Shown: positions 43,105 through 55,196, counted from the first letter of the stretch. The stretch: 64,000 nucleotides of DNA from Cristatella mucedo (GCA_009760855.2 WPIO01000006.1:7074501-7138500), one strand, 5' to 3'. Notes: generated by a model from the letters alone, not told the origin. Made by a program: numbers and translations.

Positions 43105-45572
43105 AGCCGCCAGTTATCCGGTTGACGTTGCAGTTGTTTTTAGCGAATTGTTTGGCTGTAAGATGTGCAGTTTTTCGAATGGGCCATCGTTTGAATCGAT
43201 TGCAATAAGGTCTTCATCAATGACAATGCCTCTCACTGTTGTGATATACCGGCCTCCTTCTGGCTGTATAAACTGATTTATAGAGGAGTTTTCAGAGTTC
43301 CTCGCTAAAATATTTGTGTGTGACAGGCCGTTACTGATTGTGGAAGACTTCAATATTTGCATTGAAAACCCCAGCAACAGCCAGGTCCGCTCATTTCTTC
43401 ACTGCCTGGAGAATTTTGGTTTGGGCCAACAGGTTAATCATACCACCCACGTCGGTGGCCACATTCTAGATCTCGTGATCGCCAAGGATGTCCTCCCCAC
43501 TGACCTTGTGGTGTGCCCACTGGCCCTCTCAGATCATTGTTCGGTCTCATTTACTGTTCCTGCTTCTTTGTACGTACAGGGTAATGCCAAACTTATCAAA
43601 CGATGTAACTTACAAAGCATTGACATAGACAAGTTTTTGAAATCTGTTTGTGATGCAGGTCTTTTTGATCTGCATTCAGACTCGACTGGCAGCTTCGATA
43701 CCCTCACTGATGCGATCAACATGACGCTCAGGAGTGCTCTTGACAAGCATGCTCCCGTTCATTCCGCCCGTGTTCAAAGCCGTGGAGATTCCTTTTAATT
43801 TATAAAGAAACTCTTAGAAATGCACCGGGTTAAGCACAGGCTTGAACGTAGTTTCAAAAAATTGGGGTCTGATGCAGATCTAGTCAATTTTGAAGACTTC
43901 ATTTGAGTTTGCACCCGGAAGCTTAAAGAGCCAGCTTTTTATATCCGAAAGCTGAATTCCTGCCACTCGGACCCTAAACAGATTCATAAGACAGTAAACC
44001 ATTTACGGGCCAATGCTGTGAGGTCTAATTCTCCAGATATTAAGGGCTCAGCTGAGAATTTTTCAGCTCTTTACTGAAAAATTTGTGCACATTCGTGCCT
44101 CCATTAAGCCCCCTCCAACTACAGTAATAGTGGTTCCACAATCTGAGACCTTCCTTAAAAGGTTCTCCGAGGTTTAGGCATGCGATGTGGCTACCTTAAT
44201 AAAGTCTAGCAAAAGAGCTCGTCTCCTGAATACCCTATACCTTCATCTCTGTAAAATTCACTAGCAGAGCAGCTTAGAACTGCCATTACCAAGAGTTTTA
44301 TTGCTTCCCTTGGAGAAGGGTTCGTCTCCAAGTCATTCAAATCGGCAATCGTTCGACCCATACTTAAAAAGCATGGATTAAATTCAGAGGCCCTTGTAAA
44401 CTATCATCAAGTTTCCCTTCTTCCTTTATAGTCAAAGATTCTTGAAAAAATTGTTGCTAAGCAGCTGGTTGAACATATTGAAAATAATGGAATGTCAGAA
44501 ACATTTCAATCAGGGTTCAAGAGGCAGCACTCCACTGAAACTGCTCTCCTCCGTGTTAACAATGACATTCTACGTGGCAACGATGACGGGAATTTCACTG
44601 CCCTAGCTCAGCTAGATCTGTCTGCTGCCGTCGACACTATAGATCACGATGTTCTGCTTGAACGATTGAGAACAAAAACGATAAACGATCGGTCTGGCAG
44701 ACGAAGAAATGGCGTGGTTTAAATGGTACTTGTGTGATCGTGTTCAATCCGTGTCGTGTGGGGGTCAGGTCTCGCATACGAGAAGGGTCACCCATAGAGT
44801 CCCTCAAGGGTCTGTACTTGGTCCCTTGCTGATCTCCGTTTATACACAACCTCTGGGAAAAGTGATTAAGGCCCATGGAATAGGATATCACTTTTATGCT
44901 GACGATACTCAATTGTATTCGTCCTTCAAGCCGTCAGAATCTGCTGCAGCAAGAGGGAAACTGAATGCTTGCCTTGCCGATATTCGATCCCGGTTGTAGG
45001 AAAACTTCCTGAAATTAAATGATGACAAAACCGAACTGTGGAACATACGAAACCCTAAGCGTGTGACTGGATAAAAAGGCTTTGCTCTTCAAATAGGTAA
45101 TGCTATTGTGCGACCATCACCACGTGCTCGAAATTTAGGTGTCGTTTTCGACAGCTGCCTCAATTTCAAAAGCTTCATTCAGAAGACTGCTTCTGCAGCT
45201 AGCCATTACGTCCAACCCCTGTTCAAGATTAGGAGCTGTCTCCCACAGTTGCTAGTAAAAAAATTTAACTAGCTTCTTAGTTCTGTCTCGGGTTGATTAT
45301 TGTAATTCCTTTTTGACCGGACTGAAAAAGAAAGCTATTAGGCCACTTCAGCTGACTATGAATATGGCTGCCAGGCCAGCCTTCAAGTTCCAGAGGTTTG
45401 AGCACGTGTCTCCTTGGCTAAACGAGATAGGATGGATGCGGGTTGAGCGACGGATACATAGCAAAGTTCTTACACTGATCCACAGGGTCCGCTACGGCTT
45501 GGCTCCTTCCTACCTAGCTGAACTGCTGCAGCAGTTTCAGCCTGGTCGTGCCCTCCCAGGTCCCGTGTGGAA
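43105..45572 (+). pseudogene. LINE-B endonuclease-reverse transcriptase, broken
   Basis: The longest LINE-B copy (CR1/L2-like, Jockey superfamily architecture). An apurinic-type endonuclease region from about 43110 gives VVIYRPPSG, LLIVEDFNI, THVGGHILDLVIAKD and ALSDHCSVSF, the last with the catalytic SDH. RT follows: FQSGFKRQHSTETALL, LAQLDLSAAVDTIDHDVLLE (motif A), VTHRVPQGSVLGPLL, GYHFYADDTQLY (catalytic YADD near 44895). The C-terminal part is ERRIHSKVLTLIHRV, GLAPSYLAELLQQFQPGRAL. In-frame stops and frameshifts (e.g. in the RPPSG..N stretch, and at 43798) kill it. Its 3' end is cut at about 45570 by a minus-strand LINE-A. Confidence 0.92.
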
Positions 45573-48500
45573 AATAATGATAACAATGCATTTGATAAAG
45601 CGCCCTCAAATAACTCAATCTCTTTCTAGATGCTTTAAATTTTCTGCACAGGGAAACGTGATGAATGCTGAGTAATATCATGCTTGATAAACAACATGAA
45701 CAACATGGTTAGGGGTGACATGCACAGGGTCAGCATGCAAGTGTGGTTAGTGGCAGCATGCTCAGTGTCAGCACGCATAAGCACATCAAGGATGAATCAC
45801 AGGAACCTACTAAATGCTGTCCTAAATAGGTGTTTTTAAATTCTTTTTAAATTTGGTCAAGTAAGGGGATGCTCTGACCTAAGTCGGCACTGAGTTCCAG
45901 GCTTTGGGAGCATACGAACTAAATTCACGGTCTCCAAAGGATTTGAGGTTTGTACGAGATATTGGTAAACTGTCGGATTCCGAAAAGCGGGTGGTACGAA
46001 TCTTGACCTGGTGGGGGAGTAGATCTGAGAGATAGGCTGGAACCAAAGAATGAAGTGACCTAAAAGTGAGCGACAAAACCTTAAGGTCGATGCTTGCTTG
46101 ACCGACAGCCAGTGCAGGTCGGCGAGAAGTGGTGTGACGTGGCAACTCTGATACTCACGACCGACAAGCCTAGCTGAGGAGTTTTCCACCAGCTGTAATC
46201 GCCTGATTGCACATGCCGGTAGGCCAGCAAGCAGGGAGTTACAGAAGTCAAGTCGGAATGTCACAAATGCATGGACCAATTTAGGCGTGGTATCCTTATC
46301 TAAACATTTCCGATGTTTAGCTGAAAGTAGCCAGACTTCACTGTGGAGCTGATATGGTCTCTAATGAGAGGTCACTTTGAAACACGACACCTAAATTTCG
46401 AGCTGATTCAACAGGAGATATGCTGGCGGAGCCAATTTTGAGCGTTAGCCTTTCCAATTTCTGAATCCCACTGGGTTTTCCCACAACTAGTAAGTCAGTT
46501 TTATCATTGTTGAGTTTAAGAAAATTTGCTGCCATCCATGTGTGAATGTCATCAAGACATGCTGCAAGTGAGTTGAGAGAATTCGAGGTGCTTGATGGCT
46601 GGGAGAGATCAAAGCAAAGGTACAACTGAGAGTCATCCGCATAGAAATGAAAGCCTAGATTGTGCTTGGCAATCACATTAGCAAGAGGGAGAGTATAAAC
46701 CATGAAAAGAACCGGACCTACCACGGAGCCCTGAGGTACCCCATTATTCAGAGGTATCTCGGATGGATTACCTAGTGAGCCGCAATGGCTCACTAGGTAA
46801 GGCGGTTGCTTTTCACGATCTCTTTCCCGAGGTCGTGGGTTCGAATCCTGTGGTGGGCGATCCTTTATTGCCACTGCAAGCGGCGGGAATAGCCGTCAAG
46901 GATCAACTGTCGCTATATAAACAAGAGGCTGTTAAATCTGCTAGTATTTGTTTGTTTTATTTGTTGATGATATTTGTCCTTAACGTTCATACTCTGGATT
47001 CCGCCACTGAGATAGGACCTGAACCATTGTAGAACAGTGCCAATGATGCCCAGGCGAGATGAGAGGTGCTCTGGAAGAACTTTGTGAGCGAATATATTAA
47101 AAGCTGCCAAAAGATCGAGAAAAACGATCAGAGTCACTCTACCTATGTCTGCATTCCTAAGTAGGTCGTTGTAAACCGAAAGCAATGCTGATTCTGTGGA
47201 GTGATTATTTCTAAAGCCATACTAGAACTTAATAGTAAGGTTTGAAGTTTTAATATATGAAGTCAGCTTGTCCGCCACTATCCGGTCCAGTGTCTTTGAT
47301 AGGAATGGTAGAAGGGAGACTTTGCGGTATTTGCTTAAGTTCTCTTGGTCTGGTGTCGCTTTCTTGAGAAGTGGCCTGACTACAGCTTTTTTGAAAGGTG
47401 CTGGGACATGACCTGAGGCTAATGACAAATAATGATGTTAGTTATGCATGGTAGCAGCAGATCAATGCAATTTAGGAGCAGGACAGTGGGAATAGGGTCC
47501 AGAGGAGTTGGTGTCTTCTTTGATTGGGATATGAACTTCAGGACGAGATCACTAGCGACCTGCTTAAATGTAGACATTCAGGTGCAGCCAGAAATCAGGA
47601 ACCACATTCTAGCGGGGATGTCGTCATCGCAGGGATGGACTCTCTGATCTTGTCTATCTTCTGCAAAAAGAATCGAGAGAAGCGATCGGTTAGATCATCA
47701 CAAGGATCATCAGGTAAGAAGCTAATCTGGGAACGGTTGAGGAGATCGTCGACATCAGCATTTTTGAATTTTCCGTCTGTGATTCAGCAATGTTTTATAG
47801 AAGGTAGACTTGGCCTTTGCTAGGACTGATTGGTACGACCTACAGTAGTCTTCATGTGCCATTTGATGGACAGTCAGCCCTGATCTTTTGTATGCTTTTT
47901 CAAGCTTGGGCTTAGGAGACCTGGCTACTTTATTGTCTGTGGTAAACCATAGGCCGTCTGGGCGGGGGCGAACAGTGCGCTTTGTCAGAGGTGCAAACTC
48001 GTCGAGCGTGTCGCCAGTGCCGTGTTGTAACTATCTACCAACGATGGCAGATCGGAGGGAGGACTGAGCAGCAGAGGCGAAGCAGGTATTCTCGCACGGA
48101 CAGAATCGATGTCAAGGTCTTGAGTATTTCGCGATTCACAGGTTATTTCAGAGGAGGAGATGGGCACACACTGTAAATTGAATGAGATCTGCATTTGGTC
48201 AGATAAGCAAGATTTGGTAACAATTGGTGACGACAAAGTGCAGTTGTACGAGAAAATCTGGTCGAGTGTGTGGCCCTTGATGTGAGTAGAGCCATGCACA
48301 TGAGCCACAACAGACAATTAGTCATTCAATGGACTAAATTCAGGGCTGAAGGTGTCAGATAAGTTATTAAAGTGAACGTTGAAATCCCCCATAACGAGGA
48401 AGGATCAATGTCTTGCACACAGAATCAAAATGAGATCGGAGAAATTTGAGATAAAGGAGGATTTGGTACCTGGTGGGCGATAGACTACTGCCACTATCGG

Positions 48501-48670
48501 TAGCTTGTTTTCGGGGACCAAGACAATTGATTGAAAAGACTGCTTCAAGGGCACTGCAAACAACTTGAAGTTGATGTTCGCACGCACGATAACAGCAACT
48601 CTACCTCCAGTTTTGATTGATCTAGGGGTGTGAAAGAATGAGAGACCAGTTGGGTAGCGTCTTTAATAAT
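45573..48670 (-). pseudogene. LINE-A endonuclease-reverse transcriptase, broken
   Basis: The longest LINE-A copy, read from 48670 down to 45573. The EN region has GGRVAVIVRANINFKLF, VVAVVYRPPGTKSS, THIKGHTLDQIFSYNC and LSDQMQISF, with Gln where the catalytic His of SDH is expected. The central and RT parts have MSLASGHVPAPFKKAVVRPL, SLLPFLSKTLDRIVADKL, VTLIVFLDLLAAFN (motif A, altered), VPQGSVVGPVLFMVY and FHFYADDSQLYLCFD (YADD intact). The C-terminal block, 3' UTR, terminal hairpin and ATT-rich tail follow at 45573-45880. Frameshifts are numerous, and a SINE-1 interrupts it at 46768-46965. The N-terminal EN start and 5' end are missing. Confidence 0.92.
46768..46965 (+). mobile_element. SINE-1 inserted in LINE-A, with 5' snapback
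   Basis: A complete-looking plus-strand SINE-1: A-box region TGGCTCACTAGGTAAGG, anticodon-position hairpin remnant, B box GGTTCGAATCC (exact), body, CTGTCGCTATATAAACAAGA and GGCTGTTAAATCTGCTAGTA with a T-rich end. Its first bases are preceded by their own inverted copy, giving a perfect 14-bp stem (TTACCTAGTGAGCC / GGCTCACTAGGTAA, loop 5). It splits the RT frame of LINE-A and is therefore younger than it. Confidence 0.92.
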
Positions 48671-48679
48671 CGACAATTA

Positions 48680-49048
48680 AATAGCTGTTCCATTGCTCTG
48701 CTTAAAGACAGTTGGCGACAGAAGCTTTAGCTCTGCATGTCCTGGACTGTAGAACTCGCTTCCACAATTCTTATGCAACGAAAACTACTCTCCTGCTGCC
48801 GACTATGGCAATCCTTTTCAGCGGTCCTGAGCTGCTACTTCTATGCTGCTCATTGCCTTAACTGCTCTCCTGACTCTGCTATGCCTCCCACTTTCTCTTT
48901 GTTGCGTGAGACGAAGTCTGTTGGCTCCCGAATGCGTACCGAAAGCCGCTTAGGCTGTGACTGTGCTATACAAAACTCTCCTGCGTAAAACCCACATGGT
49001 CTTTATGACTTTGTGAAGTTACAGACGAAGATACATTATATTACACTA
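48680..49048 (+). pseudogene. LINE-B ORF2 C-terminus and 3' end
   Basis: Plus strand. It reads IAVPLLCLKTVGDRSFSSAC, PGL then a stop, NSLPQFL, followed by the conserved 3' segment (CTTTCTCTTTGTTGCGTGAG, ACGAAGTCTGTTGGCTCCCG, AAACTCTCCTGCGTAAAACC, TATGACTTTGTGAAGTTACA). It begins exactly where the minus-strand LINE-A ends. It is the reference for the LINE-B 3' end in this window. Confidence 0.88.
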
Positions 49049-50175
49049 AATTATATTTCACCAATCTCCTGTATAAAGTTAAAGATCACCAGCTGAGCAC
49101 TAGATTTTATGGACTGTCTTTGGTGTGAGTAAACCCTCTGTGCCACTATCCCTATTTACATTGAAGGTAGCGTTGTTTTGAAGCTCAATGTAAACTCTAG
49201 GGTTTTAGAGTGACACATTAGTTTGCAGCTGTAAAAATTCCCGGGAAAATTTGACTTTGCACTGAAAAGTGGGTCTGACTGTCGGCTGACCGAGCTGGTG
49301 AACATGCCTCTTGTAACCTAGAGTAAGCCCCCCTGCCGTGAAGAACCACGGGCACATTCTATTTATGCAAGTCCATTGCTCACCAAAGTCACGTGCAGCA
49401 CGAATTCGGGTCGGTCATGCTCACTCTGGTAGCTATTCAAGTTGCCAACTCAGATGGGCAGGAAGCAGAAGTGCCGGAAGCAGAAGTGCCGGAAGCACCA
49501 GAGGAGCCAGCTGCTGTCACTTTGGACGATAGCAAAGGGAGAGTGCCAGACTGGTGGAATGGCATTTCTACCCTTTGAAAAACTCTTTAATGTTCGCTGT
49601 CTAGTGATGTTCTAGCATGTCCATGATCAATTTCAAATGTGAAAGTGCATCGTGCAGCTACATATCCAAATTAGAAAATTCTCCCCTCATCGAAACTCAG
49701 CATTGCTGAGCGACAATGCTACAACTACAAATCCAGCTCGAAGGACTCGACGTAAATGTGACATTAGGGATAGACAAAGAGACTAAAAAACAAAACGTAG
49801 CTCATTATAATGTTAGACGGGCTGTACATCGGCGTCCGAGTACGGTTTGCCGAAGCTGGACCTCTGCCTCTGACTTCCTATCACGAGCCAATACCCATAG
49901 CCTCGCTCATGGTGGGTGACTGGCAGCTGGTGCACTGGTGCAGCAATGACGCAGGTAATCAATTTTTCAACATTAGACCTTGACCTTGGGTTAGCCAGCT
50001 AGCGGAAGGAATTGGTAGCCCTTGTGTGGGGCGGCCAGGCAGGCGGGCAGAGCGTGGCCTGAGAGTGCCGGCCGTAACTCCAGCTGCCCTTCTGCTTCTA
50101 GGATGCGCTGCCCTACGCCGCACCAGCGGCAGCTGTCTCCGCAGCAAAGGCTGGCCATGCAACACTGGAAACATG
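49049..50175. other. Intergenic, no gene seen
   Basis: No supported gene. A 61-codon plus frame at 49393-49578 holds a short EAEVPEAEVPEAPEEPAA repeat but no known family. Confidence 0.4.
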
Positions 50176-50234
50176 GTGGTACGGACTGCGCCCTGGTGCC
50201 AGCGGAGCACGTGCACAGGGCCAGTCCGTACCAC
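50176..50234. other. Long hairpin, about 21 paired bases
   Basis: Left arm GTGGTACGGACTG(C)GCCCTG(G)TG pairs with right arm CACAGGGCCAGTCCGTACCAC, with two single-base bulges and a loop of about 15 nt. The whole stem-loop is 59 nt. Its size resembles a pre-miRNA, but there is no other support. It is present once in the window. Confidence 0.75.
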
Positions 50235-50572
50235 GTGGGTGTCCACGTGGGTGTCTTGTAGAAAAGAGAAGCAGTGACGAGAGCACCAACCAAGAAGTGA
50301 ATCCGCCGAGAATGCAGCAGAGTTTGAATTGCATCGACCTACCAGCCGTGCTTTGGAAAGCCTGGCCTGAGCTTAAGCTGCTTTTAAGACCAAGGCTGGC
50401 GAAAACCGTTCACTCTGAAGGCCTTACACTGCATTTTCGCCTTACCACTCTCCGGCGCTATCTGCCTGAAAATGGCGTCTGCTCTAGAATATCAAAGGCA
50501 GCTCTTGTGCATTACCATTTACTTGAAGGTTTGCTCGTGTGGTGCATTTATGCTCTTTAGGCCACGCAATAT
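50235..50572. other. Intergenic, no gene seen
   Basis: Nothing recognisable up to the start of the next tandem array. Confidence 0.4.
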
Positions 50573-50985
50573 GCACTATTGCATGCACTATTGCATATGA
50601 TATACGATATGCGCTATTACAAGCGCTATTGCATGTGATACATAATAGGCGCTATTGCACGCACTGTTGCACGCACTGTTGCACGCACTGTTGCACGCAC
50701 TGTTGCACGCACTATTGCATATGATATACGATAAGCGCTATTGCATGTAATATTGCATATGATATAAGATATAAGCTATTATTGCATGCACCATTGCATA
50801 TGATATACGATAAGTGCTATTACATGCTATATTGCATATGATATACGATATGAGCTATTGCATGAACCATCGCATATGATATACGATATGCACTATTTCA
50901 TAGGATATATGATAGGCGCTATTGCACGCACTATTGCACGAACTATTGCACGCACTGTTGCATATAATATACGATACGCGCTCTT
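50573..50985. repeat. Composite satellite-like array
   Basis: A roughly 37-40-bp unit built around GCATATGATATACGATA (copies near 50593, 50718, 50756, 50798, 50833, 50873 and 50958), joined to GCGCTATTGCATG-type spacers. A 12-bp GCACGCACTGTT sub-array of about five copies is embedded at 50655-50712. The core is partly self-complementary (GCATAT...ATATGC). Confidence 0.9.
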
Positions 50986-52744
50986 GCATCGAGAAGAAGA
51001 CAGCCTTTTAATCAGGAGTTTGCAATGGCTAATCTCTTTTCGTTTAGCAGCTGACACTGGCATCCTAGCACCACTGTCGACTGTCACAGAGGCCCCTCCA
51101 ATGGATGGCAGTGGGTGAGAAGAAGCCCAGAGTGGCGTGTGAGCAGAGGAGCCTCAATGCCAAGCCTCCTCCGCGTACATGCCCACTTCGAACCTTTAAA
51201 TGTAAATTCCTCTATTCAGCCTGTGCGAGCTAGTCGCACTGGCCGAGTTCCAAAGCCAATGTGCTGCCGTGGCGGCACTTTGCTCTTCGCTGTCCCGTCG
51301 GCTCCTCTCATGCAGGCCAATGGCGTAGGAATTCCTCGTCGGTCGGCGTTGCCCCCATTTCCGGCTTTCGTCGGGATCTGCTCTGCTGACAAAGATCGGC
51401 AGCCTAGTCTCAAGAATTTTTCCACCTAATTGCCCAGCATAGAATCTGAAGCATGTCTTCGCCTTCGAATGGTACAGCTCGGTCTTTGGCTCATGGAGAC
51501 GCAGCACCCAGGCAGTCTCTACCGGAAGCAGGCATGCAGCTAGCCGGGTGAGCACCATTACCGTCTGCTTGCCGAAGCCATCGGCGGCTTCATCTTTTTA
51601 TCTGCACATGCCTCGACATAGAGTGCTTAAGTCTAGCAACAGGTCTGTGCCAGCTTTGCATATAGCTTCGAGCATATTCTTGATATTTCTGAACATTCTC
51701 CAACGACGTCGAGTCTGCATATTTACTAGAGGACAGCACCGGGTCTTTGTCGACGAGTGCGTTGCTGCATATGCTACCACTGCAAGGATAAGCACCGGCT
51801 AGTTACAAGCGCTGTAGTGGTTCAAAGGCTAGAATTTTGGTTTTCGATGAAGGCTGGCAACTTAGTTGAGGACACTGAACGCTCGGGGTGTGAAGCAGGA
51901 ATTGCAGCTTCGACGGCTGGCCCGGAGCTTCAGGTCAGAAGTCTAAGGAGTTTCCTTGACTGCTGTTCTAATTGTGCTTCTTCACGTAATAGACCGATAT
52001 CTCACCATTTCTGCACAGGCCAGCCATTTATTCTCTCTTTTTTGCCTCGTTCGTTAGCCAAAAACTCTGAAAATAATTATATTTGACTGAGCAGAATCTT
52101 TTGACTGCCTGGTATTGCTCAGGTTAGCTTGCATGTGGCAAAAAGATAAACCCGCTTATCATAATAGCTTCATCCTATGTTACATTCCAATGGAATGTAT
52201 TTCAGTCACTTTGCTGAGTAAATTCTATACCATCCGTTGAGTATAAGGAAGGTACAGGTTTGATGCTGAAAGCAGCCAAACGAGAGTCCATCCACAATTG
52301 AATTGTCCATGTGTGCATTATGCTCCGCAAATCAAGTCCGCTAAAGTGCTTACTTTCGAAAGTAATCTTATCGAACAGACACAATGTGTCATCGTCATGG
52401 ATTAAATCAGGTGCTACCATCGCTTCTCATTGACGGTGTGCTGTAGTCTGCTGCTGTGTGCCATCGCTCTTCTCTTCTTACCCCATTTATCTCTTTCCTT
52501 ACCTTCTTCTTACCCCATTTATCTCTTTTTGCTCAGGTACATAAACGTGCTCCTGCTGCTGCCAATTTGTCCTGCATTCTACTATACGTGACTTGGTTAA
52601 GAATCTAAAGGATTAAGCTGGCGTTTTAGTAAGTATGGATTCCCTGTTCTTGACTATTCTCCGGTATCTAAATGGTTGCATTGATACTAAACCTATTCCC
52701 CGAGTGTCACATCAGGTTTACGATTAATTATGTAAACATGTAGT
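50986..52744. other. Intergenic, no gene seen
   Basis: No supported gene. A short direct duplication of CTTACCCCATTTATCTCTTT lies around 52478-52530. The 120-codon minus frame at 51196-51558 has no motif. Confidence 0.4.
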
Positions 52745-53905
52745 CAGTTATAATAATAATAATAATAATTCACTTGAGAAAGCGCCCTCAGAGAACTTAA
52801 TCTCTCTAGGCGCTTTACATTTGCTGTAAAGTGAAATGCAACTGAATGGTAAGTAAAATCATGCTTGAAAAAACAAACGAAATGAATAACATGGTTAGGG
52901 GTGACATGCACAGGGTCAGCATGCAAATGTGGTTAGTGGCAGCATGCACTGTGTAAGCACGCATAAGCACATGAAGGATGAATCACAGGGACCCACTAAA
53001 TACTTTCCTAAATAGGTGTGTTTGGTTCCTTTTAAATGTGGTCAGGTCAGGGGATGTTCTGACGCAGGTAGGGAGGGAGTTCCAGGCTTTGGGAGCATAT
53101 GAACTAAATGCACGGTCTCCAAAGGATTTAAGGTTTGTACGAGGTATTTGTAGACTGTTGGATTCCGAAAAGCTGGTGGTACGATGCTTGGCCTGATGGG
53201 GTAGTATATCTGACAGATAGGCTGGAGCCATAGAATGAAGGGACCTAAAAGTGAGGGACAAAACCTTGAAGTCAATTCGTTGCTTGACTGGTAGCCAGTG
53301 CAGGTCGGCGAGAAGTGGAGTAATGTGGCAACTGCGACGCTCACGACAGACAAGCCTAGCTGCAGAGTTTTGCACCAGCTGCAATCGCCTGATCGCACAT
53401 GTGGTAGGCCAGTAAGCAGTGAGTTGCAGAAGTCGAGACGGGAAGTCAAGAATGCATGGACCAACTTGGACGTGGTATCTTTATCTAAACAAGCTAGAAT
53501 TTTAGCAATGTTATGAAGCTGAAAATAGGCAGATTTGGCTGTGGAGCTGATATGGTCGTCTAACGAGAGGTCGCTTTGGAATATGAAACCTAGATTTCGA
53601 GCTGATTCAACTGGAGATATGCTGGCAGAGCTAATTTTGAGAGTCAGCCTTTCCAATCTCTGGATCCCACTGGGTTTGCCAATAACTAGTAAGTTAGTTT
53701 TATCATCGTTAAGTTTTAGAAAATTTGCTGCCATCCATGTGCGGATGTCATCAATGCATGCAGCTAGTGAGTTTAGAGAATTTGAGGTGCTCGAAGGCTG
53801 CGAGGGATCAAAGCAAAGGTACAACTGAGTGTCATCTGCATAGAAGTGAAAGCCTAGATTGTGCTTGGCAATCACATCAGCAAGAGGCAGAGTATAAACC
53901 GTGAA
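52745..53905 (-). pseudogene. LINE-A RT C-terminal half, 5'-truncated
   Basis: Minus strand from 53905. It reads FHFYADDTQLYLCFDPSQPS, AACIDDIRTWMAANFLKLND, DKTNLLVIGKPSGIQ, SPVESARNLGFIFQSDLSLD and SAYFQLHNIAKILACLDKDT as one 277-codon frame. After a shift it continues LVQNSAARLVCRERRSCHIT, PLLADLHWLPVKQRIDFKVL and KAWNSLPTCVRTSPDLTT. The 3' UTR, terminal hairpin and ATT tail lie at 52745-52990. It is the best-preserved LINE-A RT segment, cut just upstream of YADD. Confidence 0.93.
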
Positions 53906-55196
53906 AAGTTATCCGACAATTATGCTTCAGTTTTGTACTGCGATTAGCTTGTTGATGAACAGTTTTCTTATTAGCACGTTTGATTTGCTGCTTATTACAA
54001 CTCATGTTTTCCAGCAGCAGTAGGAGCTTGCACGGCTCGTTCTACCCTGAGAAATAATGATTACCTGAAATTCATTCTAGATTTTGACAGGTGAAGTGTG
54101 ACCTTGCTTCATTACGTTCAGCTTTAAAACCAAGGAGAATACTGCATGCATAATTTAGCTGGTTGAAAATTTTTCTGGCAGGCTTCTTTCTTACCTGCAA
54201 TACATCCTTTTTGTGAGCATTTCTGTCTTTATAGACTGAAGTAGCTAGCGATGTGGTTCTAAGATAATTTGAAGAGTAAAGAAGCAGTTATACTATAGCC
54301 TATCCTCCCAGCATCCCAGAGAAAGGCGATGGTTGAGATATTGAAGGATTCAAGTCAGTTCGCTTTCACGGGCCATTGTCTTTTATAATTCTGTGAATGA
54401 AAATAACCGCCTCGCGGTCTTTGGAAACTCGGGCATGAAGACCTACATTCATAGGTTGGCGGCAGACTCATTAGAAACACACGTACGTTCAGATTTGCTC
54501 TACGAAAGTCTGTGCCTTAGAAAAGATGCCACTTGACCGGTCACATAGCCTTTGTACAACCTCAGAGTTGCTTTTCATTTATCATTGGTCTAGCCTTCAT
54601 CGCGAAGAGTATTTTCCAAGCTAATTCATTGCTGTCGTAGTGATTTGGCGTTGCTATGGCCCAGTTACTCACGCCCTTCAGCACAGAGCTTCTTAGGATT
54701 TGTTTTGTCCGTCATTTATTAAGGTCATCTGCGTAGTCATCCATTTACTTTCGATATTGGCCAGTTCCGTTGAGCTTACTCCATGCATAGATCAAGCAAA
54801 ATCATATATCAAGCGTCTGCTCGACGTCTGCATTTTGTGGCTTCGCGGAGGCAAAGTAAGAAGATTCGTGGTCAGCTGATCAAAGCAGCCTCAACTTCAT
54901 ACGACAGTAGACGGTCTTAACAGCAATGATCATCTGGCAGCAGTCAATATTCAATAACGGATTATCTGCCAAAGAATATTAAAACACCGATTTGGCTCGT
55001 GAAGTGTGAGCATCTTGGCTCCGGGCCACACCACCGGGGCAACCAGTGCTGCACTCTTAACTTTTTTGTCTCGTACGAAACGTTTGTCTTAATACAGTGA
55101 TCAGTGAAGAGAAGTGATTGCTGCAAGTTGACTGCAGACCAGCGGCTGGCCAAACAAAGCAAGAGTACTATGCTATAGCTCCTGCAGGCCAAAGTA
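53906..55196. other. Intergenic with a small SINE-1 fragment
   Basis: Mostly unrecognised. At 54873-54945 the plus strand (GTCAGCTGATCAAAGCAGCC, TCAACTTCATACGACAGTAG) resembles the minus-strand 3' end of SINE-1. Confidence 0.4.

Noticed and set aside
49393-49578. Acidic EVPEAEVPEAP repeat protein
   Set aside because: A 61-codon frame with a short slippage repeat and no flanking exon evidence.
50573-50985. CRISPR-like array
   Set aside because: Spacers are themselves related repeats, unit lengths vary, and the genome is eukaryotic.
54962-55192. 76-codon minus frame with a signal-peptide-like start
   Set aside because: Short, with no cysteine framework or propeptide pattern that I can recognise. 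A hydrophobic start can occur by chance.
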